A stretch of 64,000 bases of DNA, from contig PUFA01000062.1 in NCBI GenBank assembly GCA_003508835.1, forward strand, positions 2,022,001 through 2,086,000, given 5' to 3'. The position numbers and the translations under genes are program-made. Source of the stretch: Eonycteris spelaea. Lineage: Eukaryota; Chordata; Mammalia; Chiroptera; Pteropodidae. Positions 56,601 to 64,000 of this stretch are shown piece after piece. Positions within the stretch are counted from its first letter, which is position 1. Every line of letters starts with the position of its first letter. Under the pieces are notes generated by a model that saw only the letters and a program-made list of their open reading frames with translations, did no database searches and was not told the origin of the DNA.

Positions 56601-57599
56601 TAATAGTTTTAAAAATCAAATTTATAATGTTAAATTTATAATGTCACTGGCAAACACTTTGATGAAAAATAAAGATAAGAGAGTGGTGCAGTTGCCTTTC
56701 AGGAGAGGCAACGGCGTGTCGGCGACAGCTCATGATAGTTTCATCAGAGCTAAATGTTTGGGAATGTTGCTAGCCAGATGTTAAACACAGCCACCATTAC
56801 AAATTAAATTATATAGCCTTACGAGTTAATATATTATAATAAAAGCAAAGGTTATCAATACTCAAAATTCACCATTTTCTCTTTATTTTACTACTCGTTA
56901 CTGTTATCTACACTCGTTAAGTTTTTTACATTTGTTATAGCTCTGTATTGAAAATACTCCTAATGAATTCTTCCGCACACCTCCTCCCAACTCTGTGTTC
57001 AGGGCGTCACATTGGTAGCTTGAAATCAGCCATTGTGGATATATTTACACCATGAAAACTGGCAAATACTACAAAGCAGCACTTTTTATCTCATAGAGTA
57101 GTTGTTGAACATTTATTAGCACTTTACAGAGGACAGTGTTTCTGATGAGGTGATATTTGAGCAGAAGCCTGAATTAAATGTGGACATCTGTCATTGGGAT
57201 GCCTGGGGACAGTGATGGGCATAGGCCTCGGGCCAGCACTTATTTGACACATTCAGGGATCAGCACAGCACAGCATGGCTGATCGCAGTGAGTGAGCACA
57301 GTGGCAGGAAATCAGGGCAGGGACAATTATGTTGACCTTTGAAGCCCAAGGGAAAAGATAGATAGTTTTTTCCAAGTACATGGTGACCCTATGAGAGGAT
57401 TGGAAACAGATGAGAGGCATGATCTGATTTTTGTCATAAAGGATCAGTCTATTAGATGGAGGAGAACAGGTTGTTTTATCAGGTTGTGGTTCTAAATTTC
57501 AACTGAGTGGTATCTAAGGATTATTCCTTGCTCGTTAGAAATATACCAGAAACAACAATAGTTTGCAACAGTCCTAACATTTAATCACAGTCAATGTAG
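56601..57599. other. unassigned intergenic DNA
   Basis: No gene supported. 57,105-57,480 ('gaacatttattagcacttta'; 'gagcagaagcctgaattaaa') resembles the 'tgagcagagacctgaatgaag' type of old repeat but is not secure. Confidence 0.45.
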
Positions 57600-57990
57600 A
57601 AGGCCCATCCCTATTCAATTCCCTTCTCCCTCCTGGGTACATGGGTAGTCTATTTCTCAGCACTCTTGCAGTTAAGTGGGTTCACATGATGAGTTATAGC
57701 TAATGAAATGACACAAGCCATTCCTAGGCAAAAGCGTTTTAGAGCCATTCCATGACCTCCACACTTTCTCTTGCTCTTCCATGGTGACTATAGAGGCCCC
57801 ATATAGAGATGGAGGAGCCAACAAATGGAAGCCTTCTGATCCCCAGGTGACTGTAGGGAGTATAGCATCCACTGACTTACCCTGGACATGTAAGATGAGC
57901 AAGAAAAAAAAATCTTTGTTTCACTAAGTCCTGAAATTTAGGGATTAATTTATTACTTCAGTTGGGCGTAGCCCGTCCTGACTAATACAG
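57600..57990 (+). repeat. LTR-like interspersed repeat
   Basis: 'cagcactcttgcagttaagt', 'gggttcacatgatgagttat' and 'agctaatgaaatgacacaag', a closing block 'tttgtttcactaagtcctga' and 'gtagcccgtcctgactaata' followed by 'cag', give a recognisable mammalian repeat. The opening resembles the piece at 23250. Confidence 0.42.
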
Positions 57991-58011
57991 AATGCCAATC
58001 TGGTGGAACTT

Positions 58012-58245
58012 TTGTAACAACAGCTAACATTTACTGAGTGCTTACTCTATGCCAGGCAGCATGCTAAGCATTTTGCATGTATTTCTTCATTTAAGCCCCA
58101 CATCACCCTTATGAGGTGGGCACTATTATTGCTTCCATTCTAGAAATAAGGAAACTGAGGCCAAAAGAAGTTGAGTGATTTGTCCAGGGATCCCCAGAGA
58201 ACAAAAGGTGGAGGCAAGATCCAGGCCTAACTCCAGAACCTTACC
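58012..58245 (-). repeat. MIR SINE, antisense, nearly complete
   Basis: 'acatttactgagtgcttact', 'ctatgccaggcagcatgcta', 'agcattttgcatgtatttct', 'cacccttatgaggtgggcac', 'tattattgcttccattctag' and 'aaataaggaaactgaggcca' are all in MIR antisense order. Confidence 0.85.
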
Positions 58246-59199
58246 TTTTCCCACGTGAGGAAAGACTAGGTAGGTTCTGGATAGGCAAAGATAAATATAG
58301 TGCCATTCCTGTCCTCAAGGGGTCACAGTAGAGCAGGGGAGAGACCAGGAAATGAAAATTATAATGAAATGAATGTACAGGCAATACTGGAGGTGAGGAA
58401 GCATGTTAATAGGCACCATGGAGATGCAATCAGCAAAATCCAGACTGTGGGAAAGCAATAGTACAAATGACCCAGTGTCTTCGACAAATAAATTATGAAG
58501 AGTTTGAGACAGAACCTATAGTTTAAAAGAGACTTAAACACATATCAACCAATGGAAGGAGTATCTGGCTCCTGATTCAAGAAAATTGTAGGGGAGGGGA
58601 AAAAAGATACTGCCTGGATATTTGAAATTTTAAACACTAAATAAACATTTAATTATATTAAGGAATTACTAACTTCAACGTCAAAATTTTAGGTGATATA
58701 ATGATTTTGTGTTGACCTTTTAGAAATATATGCTAAAACATTTACAGACAAAATGCTAGGGAATCTTCAAAGTACACAAGAAGGGGAAGGGAGTGTATAA
58801 AACAAGATTGGCTATGGATGATCACAGTTGACCTGAGTGACAGCTGCATGGGGATCAATTTTAGCAAATATTTAAAACATTACAAAATAAATGTTTCTAA
58901 ATAACTGTCCCTGGGCTGGATACAAAGGAACTGGAAGAATCGCTGACAAAGTGTTTGGGGAAGTTGGGAAAACTTCCAAGGAAAATGGGACAATCATGTG
59001 CGAAGCTGTGCCTGGGCAGCAAGGGAGCACACGCAAACAAAATTATTTTGAGCACTGCCTAACATTATAGATGCCAGAGGTGGTTAATATTTGTTTTTAT
59101 TGAGAGCCAACTGCTGTAACATGGAAACAGGTTAACAGAGTTTACCTACATTAATAGAGCTTTCTCTACGGTCATATGTAGACATAGGCTGAAAAAAAC
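58246..59199. other. unassigned intergenic DNA
   Basis: 58,270-58,400 ('ggataggcaaagataaatat'; 'ctgtcctcaaggggtcacag') may continue as an old L2-linked repeat. No gene. Confidence 0.45.
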
Positions 59200-59350
59200 A
59201 GGAGACTGAACATTAGATTTGAAAATCAGGAGACGTGGCACAAGAATCTTGGCTCTGTCATTGACTGGCTGTGTGTCTTGAAGAAGAGCTCTGAAATTCT
59301 GTGTCTCGGTTTTCTAATCTACAAAACAAGAAAGGATAAATTGTTCTCAA
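59200..59350 (+). repeat. MIR SINE
   Basis: 'cacaagaatcttggctctgt', 'cattgactggctgtgtgtct', 'tctgtgtctcggttttctaa' and 'tctacaaaacaagaaaggat' follow MIR sense order. Confidence 0.66.
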
Positions 59351-60096
59351 AGACTGTTCTGCTCCAGCATTCTATTCTTCTCTGTGGGCTTCCACAGCCA
59401 GATGTTAATTTGGGGTCATATGTGGGAATCGGCTGTTTCAGGTCACTTTAGTATTATTGTCAGAAAGAAAAAGTTGTCCAATGATGATCCATCTTAGTCA
59501 CAGGAGACCCTGAGTCTCCTGCACATAGAGGCCCCACTGATACCACCTTCAAGAGGCTGGTTTCTACTTCGCATGGGAAGCAGAAGGGAACGATAGAGTG
59601 AAATCATTGTACATTGTTTTTAACACAGTACCTGACATTTTTGATGCCCCTCACAGGTTAAGGAGCAGAATTTATCCACAACTTGGTAATACTTTGTGAA
59701 AAGTTCCTCCGGGCTTGAAAATGCTACTTGCTTTCTTTCCTTGATATTAAATATTGAGAAATCTGCCCCTTGGTGTCCCAACAGAGGTTAAAATAGTACT
59801 GATGGGATGTCGCCATGGGCCCATCATTTCTGTGCTGAGGAAAGTAATGAAAAGTGTCAAAATTTTCCCTTGCCATGCCCCTCCCCACATCTTTTGAACT
59901 GTAACAGAGACTCAGCTGCAACTACCCTCATCATAGAGGGAAAGATAGGAACTCTGAGGCCGAGAACCGCCCCCTCACCCCCGCCCAAGCCTTCCCTCAC
60001 CCACTCCACCCTGTCAGAAGGCTGGAAGCTGCACAGACCCATCTGGGAGAGCTCTGTCATTTGAGAGGGAAATAAGGGTAAGTGAGACCTGCCTGG
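59351..60096. other. unassigned intergenic DNA
   Basis: No gene supported. 59,940-60,010 is GC-richer and pyrimidine-rich. Confidence 0.5.
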
Positions 60097-60133
60097 TCTG
60101 TGTCTGACCCTCTGTGTCTGACCCTCTGTGTCT
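60097..60133 (+). repeat. 14-base tandem repeat, 2.6 copies
   Basis: TCTGTGTCTGACCC at 60097-60110 and 60111-60124, exact, then TCTGTGTCT to 60133. Confidence 0.97.
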
Positions 60134-60679
60134 CATAATTTCTGTCCTAGTATGATTGAAAAGAAGATTGGTCAAGTGCAGAGAAAGAAAGAGCCCTGAG
60201 TGTGGCAGACCCACAGACAACCTGACAGATGAGAGACTAAGGCTGTCCATGTTTCTACTCTTCTTCCCACATTTAGGGTTTTTTTCCGTCTCCCTGGCAT
60301 CTCCACATAAGTTTCAAGAGCTCAGGGCAGCTCCCCGCCGCCCCTCCCCAGACTAGGACAGCCCCCTAATGGAATTGCCTTTCTTCCCTTCCAATATTTT
60401 TATCAGTTTATAACTATGCATTAACTGATGTGATTATATAATTAATATGCCTCTTTCATTACACTTAAAGAGATATCATAGGTCCTGGATATATATTGTT
60501 TACTTAAAAAAAAATGAAATGTGTAGTCCAGTGAATTATTAAAAAGTGAACAAATCTGAGCAATTACTTCCCAGGTGAAGAAATAGAACGGTCCCAGCCT
60601 CTCCGAAGGCACTCTCCTCCTTCCCCAGAATACCATCTTCATGATGTCCAGAGATTAGTTTGGCCTCCTTTTTAAAGTT
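60134..60679. other. unassigned intergenic DNA
   Basis: No gene or repeat supported. A-run at 60506-60514. Confidence 0.5.
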
Positions 60680-61200
60680 TTAAACCTTAAGACGTTTAAA
60701 AATCGAGTCATAATTTACAAATCCAGTGAAATTTATTCTTTAGAGTGTCCGGTTCTATGAGTTTCGACAAATACATAGAGTTGTGTTTATCACAACCACA
60801 ATCGAAATACAGAACAGTTCCATCACCCCAAATTCCCCTGGGTGCTTTCATAGTCAACACCTCTCCCAACCCAGTTCTTGAAAACCACTGATTTTCGTTC
60901 CCTATATTGTTACCTATTCTAGAATAGGGGGGTGGGCGTGGGTGGAGGGAAAGGTCTGGCTTCTTTCCCTCAACATACCGTTTGTGAGGTTCATCCATGG
61001 TGTTGTGTATAATAGTTCATTTTCATTGCTGTATGAATATACCATAATTTGTATCATTGTATAAACATACAATGGACGTGTCCATTGTATTGTTGATGGA
61101 CATTTGAGTTGTTTCTAATTTAGGGGATAAATAATGCTGCTGCTGGAAACATTCTGCCTTTGTCTTTTCACGTTCACCGCATGCATCCCTTTATGGCTTG
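60680..61200 (-). repeat. old L1 LINE 3' region, antisense
   Basis: 'gagtcataatttacaaatcc', 'tatgagtttcgacaaataca', 'tcacaaccacaatcgaaata', 'cagaacagttccatcacccc', 'gtgaggttcatccatggtgt', 'ttgttgatggacatttgagt' and 'tgtttctaatttagg' follow the L1 antisense 3' order. It ends about 0.7 kb from the PGM2 start and contains the palindrome at 61067-61090. Confidence 0.7.
61067..61090. promoter_or_regulatory. 24-base palindrome with two inverted SOX-type sites
   Basis: Arms ATACAATGGAC and GTCCATTGTAT are perfect reverse complements separated by 2 bases (GT). Within them, ACAATGG and CCATTGT are SOX-type HMG-box motifs in inverted orientation, 6 bases apart. It lies in an L1 remnant about 0.85 kb upstream of the PGM2 start codon. 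Regulatory use is inference. Confidence 0.4.
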
Positions 61201-61734
61201 TGTTCCCAGGATAATGGTGAGGTACTGCTATATTCGTTTCCAGAAGTTTCATTTCACCTTTCTCACTTAGATCTACAACTGACCTGAAATGCATATTTAC
61301 ATGTGATGTGACCTTGGGGCTCAAGTTTCTTTTTTCTCTTTTCCACATGGGTACCATTAATAAAAAGAAGAAGAAGAAGAAGAAGTCCTGTCCGCTTGCT
61401 CTGCAGTGCTTCCTCTGAGGTATAGACACTGTCCTCGCATGTGTATTTTGGTTCTGAACTCTCCATTCCATTCCACGGCCCGTTGATCACAATGCTCCCG
61501 CTTTGTTCTTCTTGTTCAAGAGGTTTCTGGGTTATTCTTGACCCTCGGCATTTATACTTAGTTTTTAGGCTCCTATCTGAGCTTACTTACCCTTGGATCC
61601 CAGCCCCCTGACACGGTACCTGGCACACAGGTAGGAATTCAGTGAATAGCTGTTGTATGAATGGGGGTGACCTGGGGACCTTTCAGGGATGATGGGAAAG
61701 ACTCCCCCCACCTCCCGCCCCCCGCCCCCATGCT
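61201..61734. other. PGM2 upstream region
   Basis: Transition from intergenic AT-rich DNA to the CpG island. It includes (GAA)n at 61363-61385. 'ctgacacggtacctggcaca' at about 61609-61628, followed by 'caggtaggaattcagtgaat', is a decayed MIR or L2 3' end. No TATA box was seen near the expected start of transcription. Confidence 0.5.
61363..61385 (+). repeat. (GAA)n microsatellite
   Basis: About seven AAG/GAA triplets, 0.55 kb upstream of the PGM2 start codon. Confidence 0.96.
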
Positions 61735-61870
61735 TCTGCCCTGCTGCCCCCAGAGGCGCGCAGGTGAACTGCAAGGAGGCGTGCTCCGCGGCCGAGCGCG
61801 TCATCGCCCTCCCAGACCCACTGGTTCCGCGGCGGGTCTCCCCCCCCGGTCCCCGCCTCTCCCCTGCTTG

Positions 61871-61877
61871 CCGGAAG
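61871..61877 (+). promoter_or_regulatory. ETS-type site in the PGM2 promoter
   Basis: CCGGAAG, 42 bases upstream of the start codon. This is the position and sequence typical of GABPA/ELK sites in CpG-island promoters. A single-motif call. Confidence 0.45.
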
Positions 61878-61918
61878 GGCGCGATCACCTCCGCCCGAGC
61901 GTGGTGGCAGCAGTGGGG

Positions 61919-62014
61919 ATGGCGGCGGCGGCGACTGCGGCTAAGGGAGGCAGTGGCCCGGGCACCGAAACCCGGCTGGACCAGGAGACGGCCCGGTGGC
62001 TACGGTGGGACAAG
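61919..62014 (+). CDS. PGM2: PGM2 coding exon 1 (phosphoglucomutase 2 / phosphopentomutase)
   Basis: PGM2 is a cytosolic enzyme of the alpha-D-phosphohexomutase family. It interconverts ribose- or deoxyribose-1-phosphate and the 5-phosphates in nucleoside salvage, with weaker phosphoglucomutase activity. This exon gives 32 residues: an Ala/Gly-rich start (MAAAATAAKGGSGPG), then a segment ending RLDQETARWLRWDK. That ending agrees almost residue for residue with the first exon of mammalian PGM2 as I recall it (human ends RLDQETAQWLRWDK) and not with PGM2L1. The start ATG has G at -3 and G at +4. The exon ends in AAG followed by GTAAGG, so the intron is phase 0. The human product is about 612 residues, so nearly all of the protein, including the catalytic phosphoserine loop, is encoded beyond the window. 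The N-terminal low-complexity part is about 5 residues longer than in human. The frame is also open for 86 codons upstream, to a TGA at 61658. Confidence 0.93.
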
Positions 62015-62020
62015 GTAAGG
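62015..62020 (+). other. PGM2: PGM2 exon 1 splice donor
   Basis: AAG|GTAAGG at the exon edge, close to the U2-type donor consensus, placed exactly where the conserved WLRWDK block ends. Confidence 0.9.
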
Positions 62021-63087
62021 GGCGACAGGGTGCTGGGACCGCCCGGGCGAGGTGCGGGGTCCTCTGTCTAGCCCCGGGCGCCGCGCCGCCTTTCCCCGGG
62101 CGAATGCCGGCGCCCGCCTTTCCTGCCTTTCCTCCGCTCGGGAGGACCGAGGAGGCCGTCACAGCAGCTGCCAGGCTTCATCGGGTCCGGCCAACGTTTG
62201 TCCGGGAAGGGTTGTCCCGAAAGAAAACCAGCCATCCCTCCTGCCCGGCTGTCAGTGCGGCACGGGGGTGTGAGCCGCGTTGGCCTGAACGCGGCCGGGC
62301 TCAGGGTCTTGTCTGTCTGCGGAGCGCAGGCGTCTGGGTCGCTCAGACCGCCAGCTCGTCCTCTGCTGTTGGGGGTGCATCCCCCGCCCAACCAGAATTG
62401 TTCTGTCCCGCCTATTCCTTTTCCTCCTGGGGACTTTGCAGAACACCCTTCCCATCCACATCTCCCAAGTGCTTGGTTGCAAGCACGGGTCCTCCCAGCG
62501 GGACCCCGCCTGACTTCAGTTGGCTTTCTCCAGTCTCTGACTTTGCTGAGAAGATGAGAGGGAACCCCTTACACAGAGCACCCCTTAGTTCTTCCCTTCA
62601 CTCTCTTAGATGCTAGAGCAAAGAGAGAATTAAGAGCCCAGCTCTTGACAAGTCATGACTCCTTCCCTTCTAACTTGTCTCTCGCTTCCCGCTTGCTATT
62701 TGTTTTCCTGGAATGTTCTCTGCTCTCTTCTGCTGAACTTGTTTCTGATGCTGTTACTTTCATGTTTTAGATCCCATTTTTCATTTTGCACTTGACCCCT
62801 GCAAATCGTGTAGTGGAGCCTGTCTACTTCACTAACGTCCATGGTTCATAAAGCCTGTCTCAGGGCCCACACATAGTAGATATAGATTTTGTCTGCTCTC
62901 TGAAAGCAGAGTATTCCTCTGAAAACCTTTCATAAGCTGAAACAAGTTATTATTAATTTACATGGGAAAAATTTTTAGCATTCCCAGACTCCCAAAAAAA
63001 CCTACCAAATCATGCCAAATACACATTAAACCTAAAATAACACTAACATAAAATAAAAGCGGGAATGATGTGATAAATACACACCAC

Positions 63088-63099
63088 ACTTTCACTTTG
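63088..63099 (+). promoter_or_regulatory. PRDM1/IRF-like site 1
   Basis: ACTTTCACTTTG; the reverse strand reads CAAAGTGAAAGT, which resembles PRDM1 (Blimp-1) and IRF sites. The same 12-mer occurs at 63936-63947. Confidence 0.35.
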
Positions 63100-63547
63100 T
63101 ATACCCAACAACTCACTAAAGCAATAGACTTTCCATCTTATCCTTAAGTAGATATTACCTAAAAGGGACCTCTTTACAGTTAGCAGAACCAATAGTAACT
63201 TTGTCAGTTTTCAAGATTCTTTCTGCATGTAGATAGGATGAATGGTGGGTGTGGGCAAATTCGAAGCACATACAATGTCTCTATGTCATTCTCCTTGGTC
63301 AAAATGTTTAATCACATCAAGTTTTAAGCTAAGCCTAACACCCTATGAGCTCTCTTAGGACACAGCTTGCTAAGGGATGAACGAAATAAACAGAGATGAA
63401 GCAAAGATGCTCACAGACACAGTTCCAAGCTGTCGGGCTTGATGCTGAGATGCTGAGTGTGGGTCCTGGTAAAGGAGCTTGGCGGCCTCTCTCGCTGCTG
63501 GAGTTGCTGCCAGCTCTGTAAGGCCTGCTACCAAACGCTAATCGCTA

Positions 63548-63583
63548 TTTTCACTTTTTGCCTTTTTTTCATAAAAGTGAAAA
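63548..63583. other. hairpin with 11-base perfect arms
   Basis: TTTTCACTTTT (63548-63558) and AAAAGTGAAAA (63573-63583) are exact reverse complements with a 14-base loop. The arms contain an IRF-like AGTGAAAA core. Probably part of the old transposon in intron 1. Confidence 0.6.
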
Positions 63584-63935
63584 TCCTCCCCCATTTCTTT
63601 TCAGTTAGCAAAACCTGGTACTAATGTAGGTATTTCATAACACACACTTTGGAAAAGCGGGAAGTACTGGTACTTAAAATAGTTGTTGAGAAAATGAAGC
63701 TGATTGCACATCCTATCGGCAGGGCCAGCCCCCCTCTTTGCCCTCTGGTCACTGTACGTGGAATGCATGTCCTGTTTTTCAATGCTATTGGCAACTCGGG
63801 GTGGTTTTTCCTTTCCTGGAAAGACAGCCTTGTAATTCTTTAGGAGAGGAAAGTGTTTCCATTTCTGATAACTTAGTAACTTGCAGTGTGTAGAAATCGT
63901 TTAGAGTCATAGCTGGTAATGCATCGTTCCTTAAA

Positions 63936-63947
63936 ACTTTCACTTTG
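63936..63947 (+). promoter_or_regulatory. PRDM1/IRF-like site 2
   Basis: Second exact occurrence of ACTTTCACTTTG, 848 bases from the first. Confidence 0.35.
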
Positions 63948-64000
63948 AAGAAATGAAAACCTGATTTTCACAAAATGTCGGATCTGTAGAGGAATAGTAC

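Larger units (their letters stand above)
61735..62340. promoter_or_regulatory. PGM2: CpG island / PGM2 promoter
   Basis: CpG density rises sharply at about 61,750 and falls after about 62,340, the only such block in the window. It brackets the PGM2 start codon and first splice donor. A GC-rich box lies at 61712-61729 (CCGCCCCCCGCCCC type), a CGTCA half-CRE at 61799-61803, an ETS-type CCGGAAG at 61871-61877 and a YY1-like ATGGCGGC at 61919-61926. This TATA-less composition is normal for a broadly expressed metabolic gene. The transcription start is probably at about 61,780-61,880, because the AUGs at 61661, 61689 and 61730 would otherwise precede the start codon. Confidence 0.85.
62021..64000 (+). 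other. PGM2: PGM2 intron 1 (5' part)
   Basis: No second exon is seen before the window ends. The first 320 bases are GC-rich CpG-island tail. 62,690-62,810 is weakly L2-like. From about 62,870 to 63,640 the sequence ('ctctgaaaacctttcataag'; 'ttttcataaaagtgaaaatc') resembles an old DNA transposon of unknown name. Three PRDM1/IRF-like sites and a hairpin lie here and are listed separately. Confidence 0.8.

Noticed and set aside
1..61700. Search for the 3' end of RELL1 or other neighbouring genes
   Set aside because: No exon-like sequence of RELL1 or any other gene was recognised on either strand; the RELL1 start is expected beyond the left edge.
61902..61916. CTCF-like TGGTGGCAG just before the PGM2 start
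   Set aside because: The 5' half of the motif does not fit the consensus.
61996..62616. 206-codon open frame, + strand, across the PGM2 exon 1/intron 1 boundary
   Set aside because: It begins with GTG inside the PGM2 exon in another frame and runs through the GC-rich intron; length is explained by few stops in CpG-island DNA. Overlapping frames on both strands at 61583-62557 are rejected for the same reason.

Overview
The window looks like nuclear DNA from a placental mammal. It is AT-rich and almost gene-free, and it is filled with decayed interspersed repeats shared by placental mammals: MIR, L2, old L1M-type LINEs, MaLR/MLT1-like LTRs, hAT transposons including MER20, and a Tigger1-derived MITE. 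One CpG-rich promoter lies near the right edge. I recognised no young lineage-specific SINE (no Alu, rodent B1/B2, carnivore SINEC, ruminant Bov-tA, suid PRE-1 or obvious equid ERE), so I cannot name the order. The style of the L1 3' ends would suit a laurasiatherian, but that is only an impression.

Layout. Positions 1 to about 61,700 are intergenic. No exon, tRNA, snRNA, rRNA or processed pseudogene could be supported there. Open frames in this part are short and coincide with repeats or low-complexity tracts. Several stretches look non-repetitive and could be regulatory: 12,590-12,850, 20,500-21,005, 38,380-38,600 and 55,740-55,795. The only supported gene starts at 61,919: coding exon 1 of PGM2 (phosphoglucomutase 2 / phosphopentomutase), + strand, inside a CpG island of about 61,735-62,340. 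Its splice donor is at 62,015, and the rest of the window (62,015-64,000) is the 5' part of intron 1. In human, PGM2 lies at 4p14 with RELL1 upstream across a long gene-poor interval, and the empty left part of this window fits that arrangement.

The gene. The exon encodes 32 residues ending in RLDQETARWLRWDK. This closely resembles the N-terminus of mammalian PGM2 as I remember it and is distinct from the paralogue PGM2L1. The promoter has no clear TATA box. It has a GC box, an ETS-type CCGGAAG and a YY1-like ATGGCGGC over the start codon. The reading frame stays open for 86 codons upstream of the start.

The hunt. I found no undescribed multi-gene system and do not claim one. The observations most worth checking are a 24-bp near-perfect palindrome made of two inverted SOX-type sites about 0.85 kb upstream of the PGM2 start, a repeated 12-mer resembling PRDM1/IRF sites in intron 1, an abutting AP-1/ETS pair in otherwise plain intergenic DNA, the in-frame upstream extension of PGM2, and a few exact tandem duplications. 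Most repeat boundaries are judged by eye from remembered consensus sequences and are good to roughly 10-30 bases.
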